From contig JAWWAC010000009.1 in assembly GCA_033721915.1 (NCBI GenBank), forward strand, positions 1-64,000: a stretch of 64,000 bases of DNA, given 5' to 3'. Position 1 is the first letter of the stretch; the number at the start of each line of letters is the position of its first letter. The stretch comes from REBR01 sp033721915 (GTDB lineage: Bacteria > Pseudomonadota > Gammaproteobacteria > Pseudomonadales > Oleiphilaceae). A model generated the notes under the pieces. It searched no databases. It was given only the letters and a program-made list of their open reading frames with translations, and was not told where the DNA came from. The translations under genes were made by a program, and so were the position numbers. Positions 35,063-43,928 of the stretch are shown one piece after another.

Positions 35063-36571
35063 TCAGCTGGTCAGCAGCCGCATGAAATTCTGGTAGTCCT
35101 CACGGATACCCGGATCCGTCTCCTGCAACTGCACGATCTTTTTGCAGGCGTGCAGCACCGTGGTGTGGTCACGGCCGCCAAAGGCCTCGCCGATTTCCGG
35201 CAGGCTGTGGTTGGTCAGTTCCTTGGCCAGTGCCATGGCCATCTGCCGAGGGCGGGTAATGGAGCGGGTGCGGCGCTTGGAATGCAGATCCGCCACCTTC
35301 ATCTTGTAATACTCCGCCACGGTGCGCTGTATATTGTCGATACTGACCTGTTTTTCATGCAGGGCCAACAGGTCTTTCAGGCTCTCGCGAATAAAGGCCG
35401 GGGTAATCTGCTGGCCGGTGAAGTGCGAGTTGGCAATCACCAGCTTCAGGGCGCCTTCCAGTTCCCGCACGTTGGAGCGGATTTTCTGGGCGATAAAAAA
35501 CGCCGCCTCGCTGCTGATGGTCACCCGGGCCTGCTCGGCTTTTTTCATGATGATGGCCACCCGGGTTTCCAGCTCCGGTGGCTCCACCATCACCGTCAGC
35601 CCCCAGCCGAAACGGGACTTGAGGCGCTCTTCCATGTTGACGATTTCCTTGGGGAAACGGTCACAGGTGAGAATGATCTGCTGGCCGCCTTCCAGCAATG
35701 CATTGAAGGTGTGGAAAAACTCCTCCTGGGAACGCTCCTTGCCGGCAAAGAACTGGATATCATCAATCAGCAGCGCATCCAGTGAACGATAATAACGCTT
35801 GAATTCGTTAATGGCATTGAGCTGAAGGGCCTTGACCATGTCCGCCACGAAGCGCTCTGAGCGCAGGTAAGCCACCTTGGCATTGGGGTTGCGGCGCACG
35901 ATCTCGCTGCCCACGGCGTGCATCAGGTGGGTTTTACCCAGGCCCACACCGCCGTACAGAAACAGCGGGTTGTAGGAGCCACCCGGGTTTTCCGCCACCT
36001 GCATGGAGGCGGCCCTGGCCAGCTGGTTGGACTTGCCCTCCACAAAGGTGTCAAAGGTGAACTGGCGGTTGAGGAAACTCTCGTGTTTCACCCCCCCTTC
36101 CACCTGAACCCGCCGGTGCTGGCGGCGGCTGTCCCAGGCCCTGGGCTGCTCCCCCTGGTCGGGGCTCTGGCTGGCGGTATTGACCTCGTCACGACTCACG
36201 GGAGCCGCCAGTTCCGACTCCGGCGCGCTGCTGTGAGACGGGGCATCCGCGGCCACCTTGCTGGCGCCGTTCACCCGTGTGCTGCCATTGCCTTGGCGGG
36301 CGTCGCTGGCGGAGCCCACCTGCAGATGCACTGGGGGGAAATCGCCGGGGAAGCGCTCCTTGAGCACCTCCTCGATACGCGCCAGGTATTTCTGGCTCAC
36401 CCAATCCATGACAAAGCGGTTGGGCGCCAGCAATACCAGAGCATCGTTCCGTATCTGGGACTGCAGCGGACGGATCCAGGTATTGAACTGTTGCGCCGGA
36501 AATTCATCCCGGAGCACATCGAGACATTCTTGCCATTTTTGCTGCGGCACGGTGTTATCCCCGTCTGTCAT
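35063..36571 (-). CDS. dnaA: Chromosomal replication initiator DnaA
   Basis: 502 residues. Domain I (1-85) binds helicase-loading partners; domain II (about 86-165) is a variable Ser/Ala/Gln-rich linker; domain III is AAA+ with Walker A GGVGLGKT (207-214), Walker B LLIDDIQFF and sensor segments; domain IV ends with the DnaA-box reading motif GGRDHTTVLHACKKI. ATG 36571 has GGGAG upstream. It is divergent from rpmH across a 719-bp region with DnaA boxes, so it is probably autoregulated there. Confidence 0.98.
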   Translation of the reverse strand: MTDGDNTVPQQKWQECLDVLRDEFPAQQFNTWIRPLQSQIRNDALVLLAPNRFVMDWVSQKYLARIEEVLKERFPGDFPPVHLQVGSASDARQGNGSTRVNGASKVAADAPSHSSAPESELAAPVSRDEVNTASQSPDQGEQPRAWDSRRQHRRVQVEGGVKHESFLNRQFTFDTFVEGKSNQLARAASMQVAENPGGSYNPLFLYGGVGLGKTHLMHAVGSEIVRRNPNAKVAYLRSERFVADMVKALQLNAINEFKRYYRSLDALLIDDIQFFAGKERSQEEFFHTFNALLEGGQQIILTCDRFPKEIVNMEERLKSRFGWGLTVMVEPPELETRVAIIMKKAEQARVTISSEAAFFIAQKIRSNVRELEGALKLVIANSHFTGQQITPAFIRESLKDLLALHEKQVSIDNIQRTVAEYYKMKVADLHSKRRTRSITRPRQMAMALAKELTNHSLPEIGEAFGGRDHTTVLHACKKIVQLQETDPGIREDYQNFMRLLTS

Positions 36572-37023
36572 GACTGCAAAGACTCCCTCGAGTAGTCCCT
36601 ACAGGCCTGCGGTGGCCTCCTCCCGGTTGGGTATCCGGGGAGCAGGGCAAGGCATTCTACTCCTAGCAGAGGCTGCGGTGAAGCCCTGTTATTAAGGCTA
36701 TAAACAGCCTGTGGATAACTTTCCTTATGAAATTCTTGCATTTAGAGACCTGTCACCAGGGTAGTGCACAAAATTAAGACCTCAATTGGACAACCAGAGG
36801 CCGGGGAAGTTATCCACAGTGGTTCGGGTATAAGCTGGTAACAAACGGCGGCTAAACCGGTGCACAGAGACGGGATAAAACCCCCGTAAATGCCACAAGC
36901 CGTTTTCCCCCCAATCCATACCGTTTTCATACCCGGTTTACGCCCGGCTCGCCAACAACCTTGTGCTTTCTGTATCTCATTGACTTTAAAATTTATTTTT
37001 GATTTTTCCACAAGGAATGGCCT

Positions 37024-37087
37024 CAGTAACAGTAGTAATAACAGTCTTTAAGTTCTTTAAGAACACTAAAACTGATTACTGTTACTG
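37024..37087. repeat. Cruciform-like inverted repeat in candidate oriC
   Basis: CAGTAACAGTA (37024-37034) pairs with TACTGTTACTG (37077-37087). Between them sits a second palindrome, GTTCTT-T-AAGAAC at 37052-37064, and extra partial pairing (ATAACAGT with ACTGAT). The A/T-rich nested arrangement next to DnaA boxes suggests an origin element or a regulator site. Confidence 0.6.
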
Positions 37088-37150
37088 TGCCGGACCGGGA
37101 TCGGCCAGACACCGTCCCGGGGTCCACCCGGGGGAAAGTGCAGACAGTGA

Positions 37151-37179
37151 TTGATCCCGGCGACGGTTTTCTCTAGAAT
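37151..37179 (+). promoter_or_regulatory. Promoter of rpmH
   Basis: TTGATC (37151-37156), 17 bases, TAGAAT (37174-37179), about 110 bases before the rpmH start and facing it. Good match to a sigma70 promoter. Confidence 0.65.
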
Positions 37180-37290
37180 TGCGTCCCTATTTTTGAACAA
37201 ATTTTCCCGCTGGCTGTCCGGCATGGCGCAACAGGCCACTGACGAGACCCAACAGGCAGCAAATCAAACAGCAATCCCAGGATTAACACC

Positions 37291-37425
37291 ATGAAGCGTA
37301 CTTTCCAGCCCAGCGTACTCAAGCGTAAGCGCAACCACGGTTTCCGTGCCCGTATGGCCACCGAAGGCGGCCGCAAGGTCATTGCCCGTCGCCGTGCCAA
37401 AGGCCGCAAGCGTCTCAGCGCCTGA
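37291..37425 (+). CDS. rpmH: 50S ribosomal protein L34
   Basis: 44 residues, starting MKRTFQPSVLKRKRNHGFRA and ending RRRAKGRKRLSA, the highly conserved very basic L34 sequence. It binds 23S rRNA in the large subunit. First gene of the rpmH-rnpA-yidD-yidC-mnmE cluster; promoter at 37151-37179. Confidence 0.99.
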   Translation: MKRTFQPSVLKRKRNHGFRARMATEGGRKVIARRRAKGRKRLSA

Positions 37426-37432
37426 ATCCGGC

Positions 37433-37801
37433 TTGACCGAATCAGCGGATAATGGCTTTCCACGCTCTGCACGGCTACTGACACCGGCGCAGTATCGGCA
37501 GGTGTTTGATCAGGTCAGTTACCGGGCCAGTGACCGCAATCTGCTGATTCTGGCCCGTCCAGGCGCCACAGAGCGCTCCAGGATCGGGCTGATTATCGCC
37601 AAGCGCCATGTGCGCAAGGCGGTGGAGAGAAACCGGATCAAGCGTCAGATCCGGGAATCCTTTCGCCATCAACAGGCGGATTTGCCGGTACTGGACATGG
37701 TCGTGCTGGCCAGACCCGGGTTGAATCAGCTGGACAACCACAGTCTGCGACAGACTCTGGATCAGCTCTGGCAGAAGCTGGCCCGCAAGGCCCGGGACTG
37801 A
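37433..37801 (+). CDS. rnpA: Ribonuclease P protein component
   Basis: About 122 residues. RnpA assists the RNase P RNA in 5' processing of tRNA precursors. The diagnostic RNR motif is in HVRKAVERNRIKRQIRESFR (near residue 60). The N-terminus RSARLLTPAQYRQVF is typical. The start is uncertain: TTG 37433 lies 7 bases after the rpmH stop and gives a family-like length, but no clear ribosome binding site is seen; translation may depend on coupling to rpmH. The frame stays open back into rpmH, which is overlap and not coding. Confidence 0.9.
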   Translation: MTESADNGFPRSARLLTPAQYRQVFDQVSYRASDRNLLILARPGATERSRIGLIIAKRHVRKAVERNRIKRQIRESFRHQQADLPVLDMVVLARPGLNQLDNHSLRQTLDQLWQKLARKARD

Positions 37802-37904
37802 ACCGTCAGGGGTTTCACCCCCCGGATGCCGGCGACTGCACAGGGCCATGCTCACGGGTCCTTCATGCCACAGAGCAACCGCTAACACGGCAGCAGGGCA
37901 GATT

Positions 37905-38168
37905 ATGAAGCGGCTGATTCTTATCCTTATTCGTTCCTATCAGTACGGCATCAGTCCGTTTCTGCCCAGCCGTTGCCGCTATTACCCGACTTGTTCCGGT
38001 TATGCCATCACCGCCATTGAAACCCATGGCGTGAGTACCGGCCTGTGGCTTTCCATCAAGCGCCTTTCACGCTGTCACCCCTGGGGCGGTAGCGGCTATG
38101 ATCCGGTTCCCACTCCCGGGAAAACGCCGTCTTGCGGCTGTCCCCACACTGCAGAGAAGACACATTAG
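37905..38168 (+). CDS. yidD: Membrane protein insertion efficiency factor YidD
   Basis: 87 residues. The amphipathic N-terminus (LILILIRSYQYGISPFLPSR) and the Cys-rich core CRYYPTCSGYAITAIETHG and RCHPWGGSGYDPVP are the family signature. YidD sits on the inner face of the membrane and helps YidC-dependent insertion. ATG 37905 follows AGGGCAG; the longer frame from 37848 is not supported. It lies just before yidC, the usual order. Confidence 0.95.
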   Translation: MKRLILILIRSYQYGISPFLPSRCRYYPTCSGYAITAIETHGVSTGLWLSIKRLSRCHPWGGSGYDPVPTPGKTPSCGCPHTAEKTH

Positions 38169-38171
38169 GTT

Positions 38172-39902
38172 ATGGATATTCAACGAATTGCCATCTGGTT
38201 GGGTCTCGCAATTGTCAGTTACCTGATGATTCTTGCCTGGAACGAGGATTATCATCAGTCGCCCCAGGCGCCCGTCCAGGAGCAACGCCAGGAAGGGCAA
38301 CAGCAGCGGGACAGCGCCGATGCGCCGGTCGGTGAGTTTGAGGCACCGGACAGTGACCAGGATGCCTCGACACAGGATGAGTTCAGCATCCCGGAAGACA
38401 ACACGGCACAGGATCCGTCAAACCGCTCCGGCGCGGAAACCCCGGATACCGGTGGCAGAAGCATTCAAGTGCGCACCGATGTGCTGGACATGGACATTAG
38501 TCTCAAGGGCGGCCATATTACCCGTGCCGACCTGCTCAAGCACGACCGCACACTGGATTCGGAAGAGCCACTGCGGTTGCTGAGAAACGACGACAGGATC
38601 ACCTACATCCTGGAGAGCAGCCTCATTGGCCGTGATGGGCCCGATGCCACCGCCAATGCCCCCTCCCCTGTCTATGAGGTGGGAAGCCGCGAATACCGCC
38701 TGGGTGAGAATGAAGACCAGCTGGTGGTGGATCTCAGGCATGAGACCGGCAACGGTGTGACCATCATCAAGCGTTATACCTTCGAGCGTGACAGCTACCA
38801 TGGCAAGGTGAGCTACCACATTGAAAACACGTCGGATAAGACCTGGCAGGGGAATTTCTCCGGCAAGATTGTCCGTGATGAAAGCGGTGATCCCACCTCA
38901 CAGACCACCATGGGCATGCGCGCCTATCTGGGCATGGTTCTGAGTACGCCGGAATCCGCCTACACCAAGTACGATTTCGACGATCTCAAGGAGAATAAAG
39001 TCTCCGTCTCTGCCCAGGGCGGATGGATTGCCTTTCTCCAGCATTACTTCATGACCGCCTGGATTCCCAATCCGGAACAGAAACACAACTACCAGACCAT
39101 GCAGCGCAACGGCCTCCATGTGATGGGTTTTGTCTCGCCGGCTACCCGAGTGGCTCCGGGGGAAACCGCGGAGGTGGGATCCGAATTCTACATCGGCCCC
39201 AAGATCATTGACCGTCTCAAGGACATCGCACCCAGTCTGGACCGCACCGTGGACTTTGGCTGGCTGTTCTTTATCTCACTGCCACTGTTCTACATCATGG
39301 ACTGGTTCCACAGCCTGGTGGGCAACTGGGGTGTGTCCATTATTCTGCTGACACTGCTGGTGAAAACCGCCTTTTACAAGCTGTCCGCCACCAGCTACCG
39401 CTCCATGGCCAATATGCGCCGTGTGGCACCACAGCTGCAGCGCCTGCGTGACCTGTACGGTGACGACAAGCAGAAGATGTCCCAGGAAATGATGGCACTG
39501 TACAAGAAGGAAAAGATCAACCCACTGGGTGGCTGCCTGCCGATACTGGTGCAGATGCCGGTGTTTATTGCCCTGTACTGGGTGCTGTTCGAGTCGGTGC
39601 AGCTGCGCCATGCGCCTTTCTTCGGCTGGATTCAGGATCTGTCGGTGATGGATCCCTACTTTATCCTGCCGATTCTGATGGGGGCTTCCATGTTCCTGCA
39701 GATGCAGCTCAACCCCACACCGCCGGATCCCATTCAGGCCAAGGTGATGAAGCTGATGCCGCTGATCTTTACCGTCTTCTTCCTGTGGTTCCCGGCGGGT
39801 CTGGTACTGTACTGGCTGAGCAACAACATTTTGTCCATTGCCCAGCAGTACTTTATCACCAAGCAGATCGAGAAGAGCCAGGGCAAGACGGCCAAGGGCT
39901 AG
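38172..39902 (+). CDS. yidC: Membrane protein insertase YidC
   Basis: 576 residues, Gram-negative type: N-terminal helix (IAIWLGLAIVSYLMILAW), a Gln/Asp/Glu-rich linker (about 30-95), a large periplasmic P1 domain (about 96-350), and the five-helix insertase core (about 355-560) with FHSLVGNWGVSIILLTLLVK, KEKINPLGGCLPILVQMP and LYWLSNNILSIAQQYFI. It inserts and folds inner-membrane proteins alone or with SecYEG. It starts 3 bases after yidD ends. Confidence 0.97.
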   Translation: MDIQRIAIWLGLAIVSYLMILAWNEDYHQSPQAPVQEQRQEGQQQRDSADAPVGEFEAPDSDQDASTQDEFSIPEDNTAQDPSNRSGAETPDTGGRSIQVRTDVLDMDISLKGGHITRADLLKHDRTLDSEEPLRLLRNDDRITYILESSLIGRDGPDATANAPSPVYEVGSREYRLGENEDQLVVDLRHETGNGVTIIKRYTFERDSYHGKVSYHIENTSDKTWQGNFSGKIVRDESGDPTSQTTMGMRAYLGMVLSTPESAYTKYDFDDLKENKVSVSAQGGWIAFLQHYFMTAWIPNPEQKHNYQTMQRNGLHVMGFVSPATRVAPGETAEVGSEFYIGPKIIDRLKDIAPSLDRTVDFGWLFFISLPLFYIMDWFHSLVGNWGVSIILLTLLVKTAFYKLSATSYRSMANMRRVAPQLQRLRDLYGDDKQKMSQEMMALYKKEKINPLGGCLPILVQMPVFIALYWVLFESVQLRHAPFFGWIQDLSVMDPYFILPILMGASMFLQMQLNPTPPDPIQAKVMKLMPLIFTVFFLWFPAGLVLYWLSNNILSIAQQYFITKQIEKSQGKTAKG

Positions 39903-39917
39903 CGGGAGGCCAGAGCC

Positions 39918-41288
39918 ATGGCCAGAAGCACCTCACAGGACACCATTGCTGCACTGGCCACCGCCCCCGGGCGGGCCGGTGTGGGCATAGTGCGTCTGTC
40001 CGGCCCACGGGTGCGATCACTGGCAGAAGCCTTCCTCGGCTTTACGCCAAAGCCCCGCCACGCCCATTACGGTCCCTTCCTGGATGATGAGGGACAGGCA
40101 CTGGATGAAGGCATTGCCCTGTTCTTCCCCAACCCCCACTCCTTTACCGGCGAAGATGTACTTGAGCTCCAGGGCCATGGCGGCCCGGTGGTCATGGACT
40201 GGCTGCTGCAAAGGGCCATTGCCCTTGGGGCCCGTCTGGCCAGGCCCGGTGAATTCTCCGAACGGGCCTTTCTCAACGACAAGCTGGATCTCACCCAGGC
40301 GGAAGCCATTGCCGATCTGATCGACAGCAGCTCCCAGCAGGCGGCACGCAGTGCCATGCGATCACTGCAGGGGGTTTTCTCACGCCAGATTGATCAGCTG
40401 GTGGAAGGGCTGACGCAATTGCGCATCTACGTGGAGGCCGCCATCGACTTTCCGGAAGAGGAAATCGACTTCCTGGCCGATGGCAAGGTGGGTGGTGACC
40501 TGGCGGCGCTGATTGAGCAGCTCGAGCGGCTGCTGTCACAGGCCAGGCAGGGTTCCCTGCTGCGGGAAGGTATGCGGGTGGTGATTGCCGGGCGCCCCAA
40601 CGCCGGCAAATCCAGCCTGCTCAATGCCCTCTCCGGACGGGACAGTGCCATTGTCACCGCAGTGGAAGGCACCACCCGGGATGTGCTGCAGGAGCATATC
40701 CATATTGATGGCATGCCACTGCATGTGATTGATACCGCCGGTCTGCGTGAGAGCCAGGACGAAGTGGAACAGATTGGCATTGCCCGTGCCTGGCGGGAGA
40801 TTGCCCAGGCGGACCGCATACTGTTGCTGGTGGACAGCAGCCTGAGCAATGCCACCACCCCCGAGTCGGTGGCCACGGGACTGGGACAGGCACTGCCGGA
40901 AGGTATCCCGGTGACGGTGATACGCAACAAGATTGATCTGGGTGCGGAAAGCCCCGGCCTTGACCCCCGGGGGGAAACGCCGCTGATCCGTCTGTCGGCC
41001 AGGGAGGGGCAGGGTGTGGAAGCCCTCAAAGCCCATCTCAAGGACAGCATGGGTTTCCAGGGGGAAGGTGGTGACGGCTTTATAGCACGCCGCCGTCATC
41101 TGGAGGCATTGAATCAGGCCCTGGAGGTACTGCACCAGGGTCGCCGTCAACTGCAGGATTATGGCGCCGGTGAACTGCTGGCGGAAGATCTGCGCCAGGC
41201 CCAGGACTGCCTGGGTGAGATCACCGGCGCACTGACTGCCGATGATCTGCTGGGAAAGATTTTCGGTTCCTTCTGTATCGGTAAGTAA
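39918..41288 (+). CDS. mnmE: tRNA modification GTPase MnmE
   Basis: 456 residues. N-terminal tetrahydrofolate-binding domain (DTIAALATAPGRAGVGIVRLSG), helical domain, and an inserted G domain (about 215-380) with GRPNAGKSSLLNAL, EGTTRD, DTAGLRES and RNKID motifs. The C-terminus is the catalytic FCIGK, with its Cys. With MnmG (encoded at 58032) it forms the enzyme that makes 5-carboxymethylaminomethyl-uridine at the tRNA wobble position. It starts 15 bases after yidC. Confidence 0.97.
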   Translation: MARSTSQDTIAALATAPGRAGVGIVRLSGPRVRSLAEAFLGFTPKPRHAHYGPFLDDEGQALDEGIALFFPNPHSFTGEDVLELQGHGGPVVMDWLLQRAIALGARLARPGEFSERAFLNDKLDLTQAEAIADLIDSSSQQAARSAMRSLQGVFSRQIDQLVEGLTQLRIYVEAAIDFPEEEIDFLADGKVGGDLAALIEQLERLLSQARQGSLLREGMRVVIAGRPNAGKSSLLNALSGRDSAIVTAVEGTTRDVLQEHIHIDGMPLHVIDTAGLRESQDEVEQIGIARAWREIAQADRILLLVDSSLSNATTPESVATGLGQALPEGIPVTVIRNKIDLGAESPGLDPRGETPLIRLSAREGQGVEALKAHLKDSMGFQGEGGDGFIARRRHLEALNQALEVLHQGRRQLQDYGAGELLAEDLRQAQDCLGEITGALTADDLLGKIFGSFCIGK

Positions 41289-41317
41289 GTTATCAATCAC
41301 TTACTAATAACAGTGGA

Positions 41318-42919
41318 TCAGTCATCCTTCTCCATGTCAGGCTTTTCCTCAGGGTGCTTTTTCATGTCCCCGGGGTATTTCTTCATCTCCCTGGGGTATT
41401 TCCCGTGGGCCTTTTTGCGTTTTTCCACCTCCTCCTCTTCCTTGCGTTTGCGTCCGAACAGGTCACCAATCAGGTCCACACCATGGGCAAAGCCGGTGCC
41501 GGTGATATCCTCCAGTGCCGCCACAACTTCCTGGGGCAGTTGCAGATCGTGGCGAACCCGGCGACGGTCCCGTTCCTTCTCCATGCGCTTCTTGTCCTTG
41601 CCGGAGAGCTTGAGATCCTCCTTCAGGGCACCACGGCCGAAGTGACTGAACACGTAGGGAAGATGACGGGCATGCTGGACCAGCCCCTGTGGACGGATGC
41701 CCTTGCCGGTGTGGAAGGGTGAGAACATCAGGGCCCGGTCGTTGACCTTGAGCAGCCCCACCAGCTGGATCTCAACGATGGGGATCCAGCGGTCTTTCTG
41801 GCCCGGGCAGGCAAACTCCAGGCAGAACCGGGCCTTGCCCTGTTTCACGGCCAGATGCAGTTTTTCCAGGCGGCTGCGGCCCTTGCCATCATCGTCCTCG
41901 TCATCCTCATCACGTCCGTATTTCGGGTAGGGGTCGGATTTTTCCGGCTTTTTGCCATAGACCCAGTCATCCGGCTCGTACCAGGGCTTGCTGTCTTCCT
42001 TGTCTGACGGGTATTCGGGATACGGGCCAGACTCCATGGGGCAGTCACCGGCATCGTCCTTCAGGGTGCCATAGGCGTATTCACTGTAATCCCTGGGATC
42101 GTGCTTTTTACCGCCATGGCCATAGTGACCACCGTCATGACCATAATGGCTGTCATCGGGATAGTCCTTGTCCTTGTCGTGATAGGCCTTGACCTCGTAG
42201 TCCTGGTCCGCGTCATGATCCCCGTGCTCTTTATCAAGCCGTTTGGAGCGGGATACTTTCCTGTCCCTGGGATCTGTGTCGCCGTACTGGCCCTTGGCAT
42301 CTTTTGACGGTGTTTTTTCAGACTTCTTGCCAGCCACTTTTTCCACGGATTCCTTATCCCTGGGCTCTTTTTCCTGAAGCCAGTGCTGACGGTCTCCGGA
42401 GTCGTCGTTGCCATGATCTTCGTCCTCATCCTCCATGGACCTGGGCACGATACGCAGCCAGATATTGCGGTGGCCATGGACCTCAAAGGGGCCGCCTCCG
42501 TGGTAGACATTGTCCAGAAAGTCATTGGGGTTGGTCAGGAGCAGATCCAGTGGCAATGTGGCCAGGTTGCGGCTGGTAAAGGTGATCAGATCCTGGGTGT
42601 CGCAGCCGGCCCCCAGTGTGGGTTTGGGCTGAAAACGCAGGGTCATGCCCAGTACATCCGGCAGGCTGGATTCGTCCCGCCAGATGGCGGAGGAGAAACG
42701 CACGATCGCTTCGCCGGAGAGGCGCTGTGTGAGTTTTTCAAAGGCCTTGTTCTTGCCCCGTTCCCGGGCGGGACGGACCATGGCGCCAAAGACAACGCCG
42801 TTTTTGCCGTGCACGGGCCTTTTACCGGTGAGTCTGGCGGCGGCACCAAAGGCGGGCGCCACGGTACCCCCTAACCAGAGGCCAAGTGCTTCACTGAAGG
42901 TTCTCGGTTGAATCAACAT
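41318..42919 (-). CDS. Catalase-like protein with long charged insertion
   Basis: 533 residues. Residues 1-160 resemble the catalase fold (RPVHGKNGVVFGAMV, IVRFSSAIWRDESSLPDVLGMTLRF, DLITFTSRNLATLPLDLLL, EVHGHRNIWLRIVP); residues 351-430 resemble the later part (FCLEFACPGQKDRWIPIVEIQLVGLLKVNDRALMFSPFHTGKGIRPQG, split). Between them, 161-350 is a low-complexity insertion rich in Asp, Lys, Glu, Tyr, His and Gly (HYGHDGGHYGHGG, DEDDEDDDGKG). The tail 488-533 has Lys/Pro/Met repeats (YPREMKKYPGDMKKHPEEKP). No signal peptide. The proximal Tyr motif of true catalases is not evident, so heme and peroxidase activity are uncertain. ATG 42919 follows GAGGG. Stand-alone gene, convergent with mnmE. Confidence 0.6.
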   Translation of the reverse strand: MLIQPRTFSEALGLWLGGTVAPAFGAAARLTGKRPVHGKNGVVFGAMVRPARERGKNKAFEKLTQRLSGEAIVRFSSAIWRDESSLPDVLGMTLRFQPKPTLGAGCDTQDLITFTSRNLATLPLDLLLTNPNDFLDNVYHGGGPFEVHGHRNIWLRIVPRSMEDEDEDHGNDDSGDRQHWLQEKEPRDKESVEKVAGKKSEKTPSKDAKGQYGDTDPRDRKVSRSKRLDKEHGDHDADQDYEVKAYHDKDKDYPDDSHYGHDGGHYGHGGKKHDPRDYSEYAYGTLKDDAGDCPMESGPYPEYPSDKEDSKPWYEPDDWVYGKKPEKSDPYPKYGRDEDDEDDDGKGRSRLEKLHLAVKQGKARFCLEFACPGQKDRWIPIVEIQLVGLLKVNDRALMFSPFHTGKGIRPQGLVQHARHLPYVFSHFGRGALKEDLKLSGKDKKRMEKERDRRRVRHDLQLPQEVVAALEDITGTGFAHGVDLIGDLFGRKRKEEEEVEKRKKAHGKYPREMKKYPGDMKKHPEEKPDMEKDD

Positions 42920-43119
42920 AGCGCATTCCCTCGCGTTGCGGTTGATTGAGGTGGGTCGGCCGGGTCAGTATCGGCCGTTGAGTTTCGAACATCCTTTTCG
43001 AGGACTCTGTACTCACTATAACGCGATGGCACGGAGGGGCAAAAAAATGGGTCAAAAAATAACCGGTTCCGGGCTCGGTTGTTCTGACAGGGTCGGGGTG
43101 ACTGGCCGTGGAAACCGCC

Positions 43120-43908
43120 TCAGAGAGGGCGCTGTACGGCCCAGCGCAGAGCCGCCATCAGGGCCAGTAACAGGGTCAGTGTGGGGCCGAAGGGCTGATC
43201 CATCAGAATGGCCAGCAAAAAGGCCAGGAGGTAGGCGGCCAGTGCCAGTGCCACTGTCAGTACCAGCCCCTGCTTCCATTGACGGACCAGGCCAAAGGCC
43301 ACCCAGGGAGGGACAAAAAACAGGGCAAAGGCCGGCAGTGCCCCCAGTGAGACCGTGGCCAGGACCACTGCCATCACCAGCAGGGCGGCAAAGAGCAGCT
43401 CATGGGGCCAGGCGGGACGGCGGTTGGCCCGGAAATGGTCGGGAAAGAAGCGCTGCAGCAGCAGACGGTGATTCAGCCAGGGCAGGCTCAGCAGACAGGC
43501 CACGGCCAGTGCCAGTGCTGCGTAAAGGTGGGCCGCAGTGGTGAAATAAATCTGCCCACCCAGCAGCTCTTCCGCCGAGACTTCACCCTGGGCCAGATGA
43601 CCGGACAGGGTCAGGGCCGCTCCCCAGCCCAGAATCAGCATCAGGGCAAAGGCGCTGTTGCCGCTGCCCGCCAGCAGTGACTTGATGGCCGCGGCGGACG
43701 CGGTGGTCAATGCGGCCCCCAGTGTCAGTGGCAATCCCAGTGACACCGCCGCCACCCCACCCGCGGCGGCAATATGGGGCAGACCCAGTGCCGCCATCCA
43801 CTCACCGCGAAGACGCAGATAGGCCCCCAGCAGCGCAACAATCACGGTCAGCAGCAGGCCCGTGAGAAACGGCAGGCGAAACAGCTGATCGAGCATGTAC
43901 AGATCCAT
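43120..43908 (-). CDS. Zinc-type ABC transporter permease (ABC-3 family)
   Basis: 262 residues with about eight hydrophobic helices. LLGAYLRLRGEWMAALGLPHIAAAGGVAA carries the ABC-3 motif in which the permease meets the ATPase, and GLPLTLGAALTTA, HLYAALALAVACLLSLPWLN and PPWVAFGL follow the ZnuB pattern. It would form the Zn2+ channel with the ATPase encoded 20 bases upstream. It is the last gene of the predicted Zur-controlled operon (46903 down to 43120). Sequence is more hydrophobic and divergent than E. coli ZnuB, so I leave the symbol blank. Confidence 0.85.
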   Translation of the reverse strand: MDLYMLDQLFRLPFLTGLLLTVIVALLGAYLRLRGEWMAALGLPHIAAAGGVAAVSLGLPLTLGAALTTASAAAIKSLLAGSGNSAFALMLILGWGAALTLSGHLAQGEVSAEELLGGQIYFTTAAHLYAALALAVACLLSLPWLNHRLLLQRFFPDHFRANRRPAWPHELLFAALLVMAVVLATVSLGALPAFALFFVPPWVAFGLVRQWKQGLVLTVALALAAYLLAFLLAILMDQPFGPTLTLLLALMAALRWAVQRPL

Positions 43909-43928
43909 AATGACCTCGGCGGAAGAAC

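Larger units (their letters stand above)
36572..37290. other. oriC: dnaA-rpmH intergenic region, candidate oriC
   Basis: 719 bases without a gene. Perfect DnaA boxes lie at 36710-36718 (TGTGGATAA) and 36810-36818 (TTATCCACA) in opposite orientations; a weaker box TTTTCCACA is at 37004-37012 beside an AT-rich stretch (36983-37007) suited to duplex opening. A large inverted repeat (37024-37087) follows. This is the oriC position known in Pseudomonas. Three boxes by eye is few, so degenerate boxes probably exist; the spacer before mnmG also has two perfect boxes. Confidence 0.7.

Noticed and set aside
42061..42307. Repeats in the charged region of the catalase-like gene considered as tandem DNA repeats or CRISPR
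   Set aside because: No regular unit length or spacer pattern; it is a low-complexity coding stretch.
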